A stretch of DNA of 64,000 nucleotides, taken from assembly GCF_042610375.1 (NCBI RefSeq), contig NZ_JBGJZL010000009.1, positions 1 to 64,000 of the forward strand, written 5' to 3'. Origin of the DNA: CTSoil-075 sp042610375 (GTDB lineage: Bacteria; Bacillota; Negativicutes; DSM-13327). A program made the position numbers and the translations under genes. Shown piece by piece: positions 51,472 to 60,306 of the stretch. Numbering within the stretch: position 1 is the first letter of the stretch; each line of letters starts with the position of its first letter. The notes under the pieces are model-generated. The model was given only the letters and a program-made list of their open reading frames with translations, did not search any database and had not been told where the DNA came from.

Positions 51472-53163
51472 TTATGATTTTTGACTTTTAGACCAAGAAT
51501 CACGTAAACCAACCACCCGATTAAATACAGGCAACTCTGGCGTTGAATCCTTTACATCAAGGCAGAAATAGCCATTACGCAAGAACTGGTAGCGTTTTTC
51601 AGGAGTGGCATTTGCTAAGCTAGGTTCAATCATGCAAGAAGTAAGTTTCTCCATAGAATTTGGATTAATATCATCCTTGGAGTCCTTTTCACCCTCTTGA
51701 ACTTCCTGCTCGCCTTCGAGCAATAGATAATCATAGAGTCTCACTTCAGCTTTAACAGCATGAGTAGCCGACACCCAGTGCAAGGTTCCTTTGACTTTGC
51801 GTGTAGAAGTCCCTGAGCCACTTTTAGTTTCAGGATCATAGGTACAACGCAGTTCAATAATTTCACCCGTCTGTTCATCTTTAATGACCTGCTCACATTT
51901 GATGAAGTAGGCACTCTTAAGACGTACTTCTTGTCCTGGGGCTAAACGAAAGAATTTTTTAATAGGGTTTTCCATGAAATCTTCTTGTTCGATATAAATT
52001 TCTCGAGAGAACGGAATCGTACGCGTGCCTGTCTCAGGCTGCTCTGGATTATTCTCAATTTCTAATTGTTCTACTTGCCCTTCAGGATAGTTTTCGATGA
52101 CAACTTTCAGCGGACGCAGTACAGCCATCGCCCGTAAAGCTTTTGTATTGAGATCTTCCCGTATGCAATGCTCAAGCATCGCAATATCAACTGTACTATT
52201 GCTTTTAGCAATTCCAATGCGTTCGCAAAAATCACGAATGGCCTCAGGAGTGTAACCCCGACGGCGTAGTCCTGAAATGGTTGGCATCCGTGGATCGTCC
52301 CAACCATCAACCAAACCTTCTTCGACAAGGAGACGAAGTTTCCGCTTACTCATGACCATATTCGTCACATTGAGACGCGCAAATTCAATCTGTTGTGGAC
52401 GATTTTCCATATCAAGAGCGTTAATCAACCAATCGTACAGTGGACGATGATCTTCAAACTCCAATGTACAAATGGAATGAGTAATGCCTTCTAGAGCATC
52501 TGAAATTGGGTGAGCATAATCATACATAGGATAAATACACCATGTGTTTCCTGTCCGATGATGTTCAGCCCGCATAATGCGATACAAAATAGGATCACGT
52601 AAATTTACGTTTGGTGAAGACATATCAATTTTAGCGCGCAATACTCTTGAACCATCTGCAAATTGTCCATTCTTCATGCCTTCAAATAGTTCCAAATTTT
52701 CCTCAACTGAACGATTGCGATAAGGACTTTCTGTCCCTGGTTCAGTTAAGGTTCCCCGATATTCCCGCATTTGCTGGGCAGTGAGATCACAGACATAGGC
52801 TTTCCCGTTCTTCACAAGCTGAACTGCATAGTCATAAATTTGCTCAAAATAGTCAGAGGCATAAAACATCCGATCATCCCAATCAAAACCTAACCATTTC
52901 ACATCTTCCTGAATGGATTCCACATATTCAGTTTCCTCGCGACTTGGATTGGTATCATCAAACCGCAAATTGCATTGTCCTTTATATTCATTGGCAATAC
53001 CAAAATTGAGACAAATCGATTTCGCATGACCAATATGTAGATAACCATTAGGTTCAGGTGGAAAACGAGTATGTACCCGGCTATTATTTTTATTGTTTTT
53101 CAAATCTTCATTAATAATATTTTGAATAAAGTTTGAAGATATAACTGTATTGGTTGTCGTCAT
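51472..53163 (-). CDS. glnS: Glutaminyl-tRNA synthetase
   Basis: A 563-residue class I synthetase that charges tRNA-Gln. Motifs: EPNGYLHIGHAKSICL (HIGH), VMSKRKLRLLV (KMSKS equivalent), CTLEFEDHRPLYDWL. Length matches bacterial GlnRS (about 555). Many Firmicutes lack GlnRS and use GatCAB; its presence here is a clade-specific trait, and a tRNA-Gln(CTG) is at 30942. An untranslated hairpin leader lies directly upstream. Confidence 0.97.
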   Translation of the reverse strand: MTTTNTVISSNFIQNIINEDLKNNKNNSRVHTRFPPEPNGYLHIGHAKSICLNFGIANEYKGQCNLRFDDTNPSREETEYVESIQEDVKWLGFDWDDRMFYASDYFEQIYDYAVQLVKNGKAYVCDLTAQQMREYRGTLTEPGTESPYRNRSVEENLELFEGMKNGQFADGSRVLRAKIDMSSPNVNLRDPILYRIMRAEHHRTGNTWCIYPMYDYAHPISDALEGITHSICTLEFEDHRPLYDWLINALDMENRPQQIEFARLNVTNMVMSKRKLRLLVEEGLVDGWDDPRMPTISGLRRRGYTPEAIRDFCERIGIAKSNSTVDIAMLEHCIREDLNTKALRAMAVLRPLKVVIENYPEGQVEQLEIENNPEQPETGTRTIPFSREIYIEQEDFMENPIKKFFRLAPGQEVRLKSAYFIKCEQVIKDEQTGEIIELRCTYDPETKSGSGTSTRKVKGTLHWVSATHAVKAEVRLYDYLLLEGEQEVQEGEKDSKDDINPNSMEKLTSCMIEPSLANATPEKRYQFLRNGYFCLDVKDSTPELPVFNRVVGLRDSWSKSQKS

Positions 53164-53180
53164 TTTTAAAACTCCCTCGT

Positions 53181-53244
53181 GGTTTTTTTGCTTTATTCAG
53201 TGTTCGGCATAGAACCCATATTTCCTGCTTTATGCCAAAAAACC
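53181..53244 (-). ncRNA. Structured 5' leader of glnS
   Basis: On the minus strand GGTTTTTT (53244-53237) can pair with AAAAAACC (ending 53181), enclosing GGCATA (53236-53231) / TATGCC (53211-53206) with the loop containing GCAGGAAATATGGG. The distal arm ends just before the glnS ribosome site (GAGGGAG). It lacks the T-box conserved sequence (AGGGTGGAACCGCG). A two-stem RNA element of unknown type. Confidence 0.5.
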
Positions 53245-53365
53245 TCACATATTAATCTAAAATAACCAATTTTTATATAATAATTCCTTTATTTTTTCCT
53301 AAATAAACTTTTAACATGATTAAATATTTATGGTAAAATATACGTATGTAAAAGGAGATGATGAA

Positions 53366-53554
53366 ATGGACATCGCAGCCTTATCAACCATGGCGTCTAT
53401 GAGTAAAGTTCAAAATCAAGCCAGTATCATGATTATGCGAAAAGTAATGGATACTAGCCAACAAAATGGACAGGCAATTACTGATTTGCTTTCTTCTAGT
53501 GGACCGAATCTTTCTCCTGCTCACTTAGGGCAAACCATTGACATTTCAGCCTAA
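53366..53554 (+). CDS. YjfB family small protein
   Basis: A 62-residue protein (MDIAALSTMASMSKVQNQAS ... MRKVMDTSQQNGQAITDLL) of the YjfB family, named as putative motility protein in Bacillus but of unknown role. AAAGGAGATG precedes the ATG at 53366; a longer frame from 53330 is not supported. Own promoter-like TAAAAT upstream and terminator downstream. Confidence 0.8.
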   Translation: MDIAALSTMASMSKVQNQASIMIMRKVMDTSQQNGQAITDLLSSSGPNLSPAHLGQTIDISA

Positions 53555-53577
53555 GATCTTAGTATCCAGCTCATCAT

Positions 53578-53611
53578 GGGGTTTCAGATTATGATATCTG
53601 AAACCCTTTTG
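53578..53611 (+). terminator. Terminator of the YjfB gene
   Basis: GGGTTTCAGAT-n6-ATCTGAAACCC, T-run. Confidence 0.9.
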
Positions 53612-53625
53612 TTTTCCCTGATCAA

Positions 53626-54270
53626 TTACTCTTGATATGACACTGGAGTATCCACATAGACTTCACCCTCATCACTAAATTTCACTTGATTTGCTGTCCA
53701 ATCGATTATTTTTTGCTTAAGCACTTCTTCTTGCCCTAATTTTTCTAACACAATCAGAGTTATTTTATCAGCAAATTGTTTGTCAGCGATAATATAGCCT
53801 TGTATGCGAAGCTGATTTTCCAACATGCCTAAGAAAGTGTAATCAACCTCAGCTCCAATCCGTGTATGACCTTGCCTTTCAATTATACCAGTCTCTTTAA
53901 TACCTGCACTGGCACTTTTTCCATAGGCTCGAATAAGCCCCCCTGCACCTAGTTTGATGCCGCCAAAATAACGAGTCACCACAATCACAGTATTTTTAAG
54001 TCCTGATTTTTTAATAATTTCCAAAATAGGTTTACCAGCTGTACCGGAAGGCTCACCATCATCATCGGCTTTTTGATACTGATCATTTTCACCGATCAAA
54101 TAAGCAGAGCAATTATGAGTCGCATTCCAATGTTTCTTTTTAATTTGTTCAATAAAAGCGACTGCAGCTTCTTCACTTTCGATTTGCTCAACATAGGCAA
54201 TAAAACGTGATTTATTAATCTCAATTTCTTTTTGTCCATAACCCTTAACAGTTCGATAAAACTTTAACAT
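53626..54270 (-). CDS. YigZ/IMPACT family protein
   Basis: A 214-residue protein with the UPF0029/IMPACT N-terminal domain (NKSRFIAYVEQIESEEAAVAFIEQIKKKHWNATHNCSAYLIG, DDDGEPSGTAGKPIL, VVTRYFGGIKLGAGGLIRAYG) and the C-terminal DUF1949 ferredoxin-like domain. Family members affect translation regulation; bacterial function is poorly known. Start is ATG 54270 (GAAGGTGTG upstream). Confidence 0.92.
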   Translation of the reverse strand: MLKFYRTVKGYGQKEIEINKSRFIAYVEQIESEEAAVAFIEQIKKKHWNATHNCSAYLIGENDQYQKADDDGEPSGTAGKPILEIIKKSGLKNTVIVVTRYFGGIKLGAGGLIRAYGKSASAGIKETGIIERQGHTRIGAEVDYTFLGMLENQLRIQGYIIADKQFADKITLIVLEKLGQEEVLKQKIIDWTANQVKFSDEGEVYVDTPVSYQE

Positions 54271-54343
54271 TTCACACACCTTCTTATTGTCTCTCTGCAT
54301 ATAATAATTTGAAAAAGATTATGTTATCAGGAGGTTGATATCC

Positions 54344-54859
54344 ATGCCCAATCGAGTACCACTGCTTAAACAATGGGATGAGCGATGGGGTGATTATCCC
54401 TATTCTTCAAGTACAATTGCCACATCAGGCTGTGGTCCAACCTGTTTTACGATGATCGCTCAATTCTACGGCATAAATATCACACCACCAGAAGCCGCTG
54501 ATTTTGCGATCATCAACGGTTTTTATCCCACACCAGGCGGAACCAGTTGGGATTTTTTTGCCGCGGCTGGTCAGTATTTTGGTATACCCATGGTTCAAAC
54601 AGCCGATCCCGATCAAGTTTTAACTGCACTTAATCAAGGAATTCCATGTATTGGCGCCCATGGTCCTGGAGAATTCACACAAAGCGGTCATTTCATTGTA
54701 TACGCTTATATTACAGCTGACAATGAAGTAATGGTCAATGATCCAAATCGAGATGACACCTGCAAACTTTACCAGTGGGATTTTCTCGTACAAGATAATG
54801 CAAATACTGGTTATGTCGCCTTTGTACCCTCTCCTAGAATTGCCTCCAAACATTCTTGA
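54344..54859 (+). CDS. C39-like papain-fold peptidase
   Basis: A 171-residue protein of the C39_2 peptidase family. Catalytic triad candidates are Cys in SGCGPTCF (about residue 30), His in SGHFIVY and Asn/Asp in VNDPNRD. It has no signal peptide, so it may be cytoplasmic or exported by another route. AGGAGG 9 nt before ATG 54344. Its last 49 nt overlap the convergent YaiI-type gene. Confidence 0.85.
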   Translation: MPNRVPLLKQWDERWGDYPYSSSTIATSGCGPTCFTMIAQFYGINITPPEAADFAIINGFYPTPGGTSWDFFAAAGQYFGIPMVQTADPDQVLTALNQGIPCIGAHGPGEFTQSGHFIVYAYITADNEVMVNDPNRDDTCKLYQWDFLVQDNANTGYVAFVPSPRIASKHS

Positions 54860-55257
54860 AATCGTCTATCCTCTTCTCCGGTGCGCTTACTTGGCCCTTT
54901 AGTCTTACCGCCACTACGGCGTAATTTAGCTTTCATATCACGTTCTTCAAGTAAAAAATCGATGTTATCATTACGAAACTCTCTCCCTGCTGGACTGATA
55001 CAACGAGTTTTTTTGCCTAAGACCATGGCTGCTAGTCCCCAATCCTGGGTTATAATAATATCTCTAGCTTCACTTAAATTGAGAACTTTGATATCTGTTT
55101 CTTGATCGTTATCGCCCACCACTACATGATAATCAGATATGATATTATGATTAAAACTAGCAACAGTCCACACCGCAACAGCATATCGCCGTCCTAGTTC
55201 CATGCAGATTTGTAATACTTTCTTTGGGCAGGCATCAGCATCTACTAAAATCTTCAT
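54811..55257 (-). CDS. YaiI/YqxD family protein (DUF188)
   Basis: A 148-residue protein of the DUF188/YaiI family, a PIN/NYN-like fold: MKILVDADACPKK (Asp acidic motif), VVVGDNDQETDIKVL, DIIITQDWGLAAMVL and a basic C-terminal tail. It probably is a nuclease-like RNA processing factor, without a known substrate. Confidence 0.92.
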   Translation of the reverse strand: MKILVDADACPKKVLQICMELGRRYAVAVWTVASFNHNIISDYHVVVGDNDQETDIKVLNLSEARDIIITQDWGLAAMVLGKKTRCISPAGREFRNDNIDFLLEERDMKAKLRRSGGKTKGPSKRTGEEDRRFQECLEAILGEGTKAT

Positions 55258-55410
55258 ATTTCCATCCTTCTGCCTATTTATTCTTCAATAAAATTTTAAC
55301 ATACTTTTCTACTATGATCCTAAAATTTTTACTTGTCAAATGGCTATACCTGTTTTAAGATAAAGAACAGATACTGACATACTATTACAAAGAATAAAGG
55401 ATGATACTGA

Positions 55411-55728
55411 ATGAACGCTAACACACTATTAGAAGCTTATGAACCTTTTGAGTTGTATGAAACAGAAATTGAAGACGGCTGTACTGCTCTAATTTATGAA
55501 CCCGTCGAAAATGAGGCTTATGCCTTAGTGACTGATATTGACGGCACTCTACCTATGGATTTAGAACAGGAAATCATTTTTGCTGCTTATACTGCTGACG
55601 GAGCTTTCGCATGGAGTGTAGGATTTGAAAATTCCCACCAGTTTTTAGAACTACTCAATAACCATCCTAAAAGTGATAATCTTGTAGATATTGTGAAAAG
55701 CTACCGAGATAGTGGCGAATATTATTAA
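55411..55728 (+). CDS. 105-residue acidic hypothetical protein
   Basis: An acidic protein with beta-rich pattern (MNANTLLEAYEPFELYETEI, ALIYEPVENEAYALVTDI, AFAWSVGFENSHQFLELL). AAGGATG-type ribosome site upstream. No family recognised. It is the only gene of its unit, ending at a bidirectional terminator. Confidence 0.7.
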   Translation: MNANTLLEAYEPFELYETEIEDGCTALIYEPVENEAYALVTDIDGTLPMDLEQEIIFAAYTADGAFAWSVGFENSHQFLELLNNHPKSDNLVDIVKSYRDSGEYY

Positions 55729-55737
55729 AAATCAAAC

Positions 55738-55775
55738 AAAAAGGTTCTGAGATTTTTCATCTCAGAACCTTTTTC
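55738..55775. terminator. Bidirectional terminator
   Basis: AAAAAGGTTCTGAGA-n7-TCTCAGAACCTTTTT between convergent genes; it touches the stop of the PaaK-like gene. Confidence 0.92.
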
Positions 55776-56755
55776 TATTTTTTAGACTCTTTATTTTTTA
55801 ATCGCACCAAAGTTCGTCCACAAGCACACGGGCTGCCATCAAGAGCTCCTTGTACTCCTGTACGATAACGAATCATCGGCATAGCCTCTAGTGTTAGACT
55901 CGTTAATACTAATTCTCCCATTTCTCCTGACGCTAGCACTTGTCCACTCTCTGGATCTATGATCTCCGGAAAAAAACAATCTTCCTGTAGATGCAACCCA
56001 TCAGCGCAGTGGCATTCCCCACCGATACCCATACCAAAAATATCATTGAATCCATAAATTCTTATTAATTGTCTTCCATACTCTTTTTTAATTTGTTGCA
56101 AAGTATGTTCTTCTAACGATTGTATACTACAAAATATCATTTGTAGTGGTAATTCTTCAGGTTGACTCCCTGCCGCTCTCGTTTCTTTGGCTAAAGCTAG
56201 GAGAGACTCTGGTGTAGAGAAGATTCCATTTACACCAAAGTCTTCTATAATAGACAGTTGTTGGGCAGCATGATCACTATTACCTGGTACCAATGTTGCC
56301 CCTACCTGCCTTGCCCCATAGCATACCCCTAAACTTCCTGGGTGCAGTTCTCCGGGAACTCCTACCTGAAAAACCGTCGTCACATTTACCCCTCCGGCCA
56401 CTAACATTCGTGCCATGAGCTCAGTCCACATGAGCATATCATTGCTTGTGTAGTTCATCGCGACTGGGTGATTCTCCAGATTCTGATTTTTATGAATATA
56501 AGAAACACCACTCACAGGCATTGTTAAAAGTCCATATGGATAGTTGGCAGCTAGGTCTTGGCGTGTGGTGAATGGCAGTTTACAAAGGTCATCCACAGTC
56601 TCAATATCTTCTGGACTTATACCATTGTCTGACATTCGCTTACTATATAACAAACTTTTCTCATATACACGCTCTATCACTTTATTTAATTTATGGCTTT
56701 GCCACCGTACCATATCAGCTCTAGGTAAAGTCTCGACTTCTTGATTCCAAAACAT
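55775..56755 (-). CDS. PaaK-like protein lacking ATP-binding motifs (probable pseudoenzyme)
   Basis: A 326-residue relative of phenylacetate-CoA ligase. Family segments are clear (RVYEKSLLYSKRM, LPFTTRQDLAANYPYG, MWTELMARMLVAGGV, GELVLTSLTLEAMPMIRYRTG, CACGRTLVRL). The phosphate-binding SSGTTGxP loop is replaced by HKNQNLENHP (residues 88-97), the YGxTE motif reads YGFND, the YRTGD Asp is Val, and the C-terminal AMP-binding domain (about 100 residues) is missing. Adenylation seems impossible. The frame is intact, so it is either a maintained pseudoenzyme or recent decay. Confidence 0.8.
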   Translation of the reverse strand: MFWNQEVETLPRADMVRWQSHKLNKVIERVYEKSLLYSKRMSDNGISPEDIETVDDLCKLPFTTRQDLAANYPYGLLTMPVSGVSYIHKNQNLENHPVAMNYTSNDMLMWTELMARMLVAGGVNVTTVFQVGVPGELHPGSLGVCYGARQVGATLVPGNSDHAAQQLSIIEDFGVNGIFSTPESLLALAKETRAAGSQPEELPLQMIFCSIQSLEEHTLQQIKKEYGRQLIRIYGFNDIFGMGIGGECHCADGLHLQEDCFFPEIIDPESGQVLASGEMGELVLTSLTLEAMPMIRYRTGVQGALDGSPCACGRTLVRLKNKESKK

Positions 56756-56883
56756 ATCATTACCTCCTGCGAAATATATAATGACTCTCTTGCACAGTAT
56801 AACGTCTTGTCAATTCATTGTAAATTATACTGTTTAATATTTACATCAGTCATTGGGCAGACTACCATTCGGAGGTGTAATTG

Positions 56884-57270
56884 ATGAACGAAATGATTTG
56901 TGCCCACTGCCATACTTGGATCACTCCAGATTTAACCCATTGCTCCACTTGCAATACAGGGATTTTTTTTGATGGAGAGAACAAAAATATTATTGATCGT
57001 ATACAACCTAACTGTCTAATCTACCGTTATGCTGGCTCAGATATCTTAGAACCAGCTGTGATCATCAAACAAAGTAAAGTTAACTTAAAAGTTGCTACGA
57101 AGTTAAAAGAATATGCGAGTCCCATCATCGTTCCCAAACAAAATGTATATGTGTTTGATCAACCTATTTTGAGTTCCATTCAAGCCTTGCGTAATGAACG
57201 TACTGCCACCATTATGCGTTATGATCAACTCATTCAATCACACTGGAAAAATTTACAGCCTTATCAATAA
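56884..57270 (+). CDS. Zinc-ribbon hypothetical protein
   Basis: A 128-residue protein with an N-terminal CxxC pair (ICAHCHTWITPDLTHCSTCNTG) forming a rubredoxin-like zinc ribbon in residues 5-25. The rest is a mixed beta region (YRYAGSDILEPAVIIKQSKVNLKVATKL) and a helix. GGAGGTG upstream; the ATG 56884 is preferred over TTG 56881. No family recognised. Confidence 0.7.
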   Translation: MNEMICAHCHTWITPDLTHCSTCNTGIFFDGENKNIIDRIQPNCLIYRYAGSDILEPAVIIKQSKVNLKVATKLKEYASPIIVPKQNVYVFDQPILSSIQALRNERTATIMRYDQLIQSHWKNLQPYQ

Positions 57271-57284
57271 CTAATCAGGACTGT

Positions 57285-57980
57285 CTACGGGCGTACTTCG
57301 TAATATTGTAGTAATTCACTGACTGTCACAATGCTATATCCCTGTTCTCGTAATCGATCAATGATAATACCAATCGCCTCAGGCGTTGGCAATGGGTATT
57401 GACCATCATGAAGTAATACAATACTGCCTGGTTCAATTTTCTTCATGACTTCATCGACAACCGATTCGACGCTCGGTCGACGCCAATCACCTGGATCAAT
57501 GGACCATAAAATTGTCGTATAACCATGTTTAGCGCTTTCTTCCAATACGTAATGATTATATGCACCACCTGGAGGTCGAAAGAGTGTTGGCATCGGCGCT
57601 ACCGCAGTAATGACTTTTTCTGCCTGATTTAGTTCTTTTTGAACGTCATCTTTGCTCATCTTTGACAATAACTGATGACTATAAGCATGGTTTGCAATTT
57701 CATGTCCATCGGCAACAGCTTGCGCTAAAATTTCTGGATGACTTTTAGCATTCTCACCTAAAATAAATAAAGTTAGCTTCACCTTTTTCTCTCTCAGTAT
57801 TGCTAGCATTTGAGGCGTCGTTTTATAATGGGGTCCATCGTCAACAGTCAGTGCCACTACTTTATGAGTTGTTGGCACCTTTTTTATGACTTTTTCCTGA
57901 TCAGAAGTTATCCCTTGTGTAAGCACAGCAGCAGCAATCACCGCGCTAAATACCACTCCCAAAAATCGAGAACTCCGCAT
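57285..57980 (-). CDS. Polysaccharide deacetylase (PdaB-like)
   Basis: A 231-residue CE4 enzyme with an N-terminal signal anchor (residues 5-25). Motifs: TVDDGP (metal Asp), NHAYSH (His ligands), RPPGGAYN, WSIDPGDW, VLLHDG. The ATG at 57980 is used for the ribosome site GGGGGTAAGGGA and signal; a longer frame exists. Candidates include PdaB/PdaA-type spore peptidoglycan deacetylases. Its gene is divergent from dacF. Confidence 0.88.
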   Translation of the reverse strand: MRSSRFLGVVFSAVIAAAVLTQGITSDQEKVIKKVPTTHKVVALTVDDGPHYKTTPQMLAILREKKVKLTLFILGENAKSHPEILAQAVADGHEIANHAYSHQLLSKMSKDDVQKELNQAEKVITAVAPMPTLFRPPGGAYNHYVLEESAKHGYTTILWSIDPGDWRRPSVESVVDEVMKKIEPGSIVLLHDGQYPLPTPEAIGIIIDRLREQGYSIVTVSELLQYYEVRP

Positions 57981-58104
57981 TCCCTTACCCCCTATCATCA
58001 TCTTCTTGGATAGTACGCAATAAGTTGTCAAGATATGCCTGATAACTTGCATGATTATCCTTGCGCTACAATATACTATAGTAACTTTGCGGAGGGGGAT
58101 TGCC

Positions 58105-59265
58105 ATGTCTCTACGATTTTATTTAACAAGAATGCTCCTACTCTGTCTTTTTTTCTGTCTGCCTGCACAACTTACTTTCAGTGCGCCACCAAAAATACAT
58201 GCAGAGTCAGCTATATTACTCGATGGAAAAACTGGTCAAGTCTTGTTCGAAAAAAATAGCCGCATTCGAAGTGCGCCAGCAAGTACAACTAAAGTCCTAA
58301 CAGCCATCATTGCCATTGAAAGTGGTCATCTTGATGATGAAGTAAAAATCAGCCTAAGAGCAGCAAGTACTGCGGGTTCATCCATGCACTTAAGTCCAGG
58401 TCAGCGAATTTCCTTACGTGAATTAGTAACAGGCTTACTCCTGCGTTCAGGCAATGATGCTGCAGTCGCGATTGCTGAACATCTCGCTGGCTCTGTTGAA
58501 AATTTTGTTATCCTTATGAATCATAAAGCAGAATTATTAAATGCTCTAGGCAGCCACTTTGCCAATCCTCATGGACTTAGTGCTCCCGAACATTATTCCA
58601 CCGCTTTTGACTTAGCCTGGATGGCTCGCTACGCATTAACAAATCCTACTTTTGCGACAATCGTTAACACAAGAGAAACCAGCATTGACTGGTTAGATAG
58701 ACGTGGTAAAGAACATGATCAAAATTTACGTAATACCAATAAATTATTATGGCTACTTGAGGAAGTAGATGGCGTTAAGACAGGTACGACCAATCAAGCT
58801 GGCCCCTGCCTTATCTCAAGTGCGACCCGTGGCAATCAACAACTTATTGCCGTTGTATTACATGATCATTCTCGTTGGAACGACTCAATGCAACTCTTAA
58901 AATATGGTTTTGATACATTTGAATTATATGAATATGCAAATAAAGATGATATTTTATGTGCCATACCTGTCGAAAAAGGTCTTACTCCTATGGTCGATGC
59001 CGTTGTTGCCAGCCAGGCCAGTCTAGTCGTAAAAGCCACGGATTACGAACATATTACAGTGGCTCTTGATTTGCCAGAAACAATAAAAGCCCCTGTTTAT
59101 CAGGGGCAAAAGATTGGTGAAATTATTTTTTTTGTAGACCAACACGTCGTTCAAACCGTCGACGTCACTGCAGGACAGACAATTGATGAACACACAATGA
59201 CCCGCACATTCCTAACTTACTTGTTACACACCTTTTATCGACTCTCCAATTGGGGAATCTTATAA
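58105..59265 (+). CDS. dacF: D-alanyl-D-alanine carboxypeptidase, DacF-like
   Basis: A 386-residue class C low-molecular-mass PBP. Signal peptide residues 1-27; active-site motifs STTK (SAPASTTKVLTA), SGND and KTG (DGVKTGTTNQAG). The C-terminal domain (PBP5-like beta region plus a final amphipathic helix) anchors it. DacF acts in the forespore; which paralogue this is cannot be settled. GGAGGGGG precedes ATG 58105. Confidence 0.9.
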   Translation: MSLRFYLTRMLLLCLFFCLPAQLTFSAPPKIHAESAILLDGKTGQVLFEKNSRIRSAPASTTKVLTAIIAIESGHLDDEVKISLRAASTAGSSMHLSPGQRISLRELVTGLLLRSGNDAAVAIAEHLAGSVENFVILMNHKAELLNALGSHFANPHGLSAPEHYSTAFDLAWMARYALTNPTFATIVNTRETSIDWLDRRGKEHDQNLRNTNKLLWLLEEVDGVKTGTTNQAGPCLISSATRGNQQLIAVVLHDHSRWNDSMQLLKYGFDTFELYEYANKDDILCAIPVEKGLTPMVDAVVASQASLVVKATDYEHITVALDLPETIKAPVYQGQKIGEIIFFVDQHVVQTVDVTAGQTIDEHTMTRTFLTYLLHTFYRLSNWGIL

Positions 59266-60042
59266 AGGCTTGCGATAGAAAAATGGAAGATAGCTCACAA
59301 AACCAATGTCACGGAAATTCAATATGGCTTCTGTACCACCAACAAACATGACACCACCTGGTTTTAATGCACTTAAAAAGCGACGATATAATCCATCTTT
59401 TGCTTCTTCAGTAAAATAAATAACTACATTGCGGCATAAAATCAAATCAAAACCTGTTTCAAATTTATCAAGTAACAAATTATGTTGTTTAAATTCAATC
59501 CGTGATCGAATATCTTCATCAATGATATAAGTATTATTAACTTGTTTAAAATATTTTGATGCTCGATTTGTTGAAATATTTTTAAATTCAGTGTTTGTAT
59601 ATACACCGCTTTTAGCCTTTCCTAACATTTCGATATCAAGATCCGTCGCCAAAATACGGTGTTTTACATTAGGGGTCATATCTTTTAAAATCATTGCTAA
59701 GGAATAAGGCTCTGCACCAACAGAACAACCTGCACTCCAAATATTAAGTCTTGGATTTTTAGCTAATAATTCAGGTAATACTTTGGTTTCTAATTCAGCA
59801 AATTTTTCTGGTGTACGAAAAAATTCTGTTACATTAATTGTCATATAATCAATAAATTCTTTATACAGTTTAGCATCTTTATCTAATAAATTAAAGAAAT
59901 CTACATAGGTCTGAGCACCATAACGACTCATCAAATTATTGATTCGGCGTTGCATCTGGGCTGGTTTATAATCATTAAGATCAATACTGGCTTTATTTTT
60001 AAATTTTTGCTTAAATAATTCCCAATCTTTTTCATCAATCAT
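59260..60042 (-). CDS. cheR: Chemotaxis protein methyltransferase CheR
   Basis: A 260-residue SAM-dependent methylase of chemoreceptor glutamates. The N-terminal helical domain (KQKFKNKASIDLNDYKPAQMQRRINNLMSRYG) and SAM motifs (NIWSAGCSVGAEPYSLAM, ATDLDIEMLGKAKSGVY, DLILCRNVVIYF) are intact. Start is ATG 60042 with GGAGGGG upstream. It overlaps dacF 3' end by 6 nt, convergent. No other chemotaxis gene is in the window. Confidence 0.95.
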   Translation of the reverse strand: MIDEKDWELFKQKFKNKASIDLNDYKPAQMQRRINNLMSRYGAQTYVDFFNLLDKDAKLYKEFIDYMTINVTEFFRTPEKFAELETKVLPELLAKNPRLNIWSAGCSVGAEPYSLAMILKDMTPNVKHRILATDLDIEMLGKAKSGVYTNTEFKNISTNRASKYFKQVNNTYIIDEDIRSRIEFKQHNLLLDKFETGFDLILCRNVVIYFTEEAKDGLYRRFLSALKPGGVMFVGGTEAILNFRDIGFVSYLPFFYRKPL

Positions 60043-60121
60043 ATGAATTCCCCTCCGAACATTTTTAACTACATTCAACTTTTTATTTATAAATTCTAGT
60101 TTACTAAAGAGTCTAACGTTC

Positions 60122-60304
60122 TCAGAATACTCTCTGAGTAGGTTTAGCCATTGTTTTTTGATATTTTACAATTAATTTATCCAATTGAGCACTAAGTTCA
60201 CCAACTTCTTCATCAATTAGATTGCCAGCTTTAGACATGACCAATTCATGAAGTCGGGCACGCATAGATTCAATTTTATCCTCTTGTTTTTTCTGATTGA
60301 GCAT
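60122..60304 (-). CDS. Spo0E-like aspartyl-phosphate phosphatase
   Basis: A 60-residue protein. The Spo0E motif SxxLDxLIxxY is present (GELSAQLDKLIVKYQKTM) after a helix with RARLHELV. Spo0E proteins dephosphorylate Spo0A-P and delay sporulation. ATG 60304 with AAGGAG upstream is 3 nt after the hypB stop, so it is translated with hypB. Confidence 0.85.
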   Translation of the reverse strand: MLNQKKQEDKIESMRARLHELVMSKAGNLIDEEVGELSAQLDKLIVKYQKTMAKPTQRVF

Positions 60305-60306
60305 CC

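Noticed and set aside
53164..53365. T-box riboswitch upstream of glnS
   Set aside because: No AGGGTGGAACCGCG-like T-box sequence or stem I features are visible.
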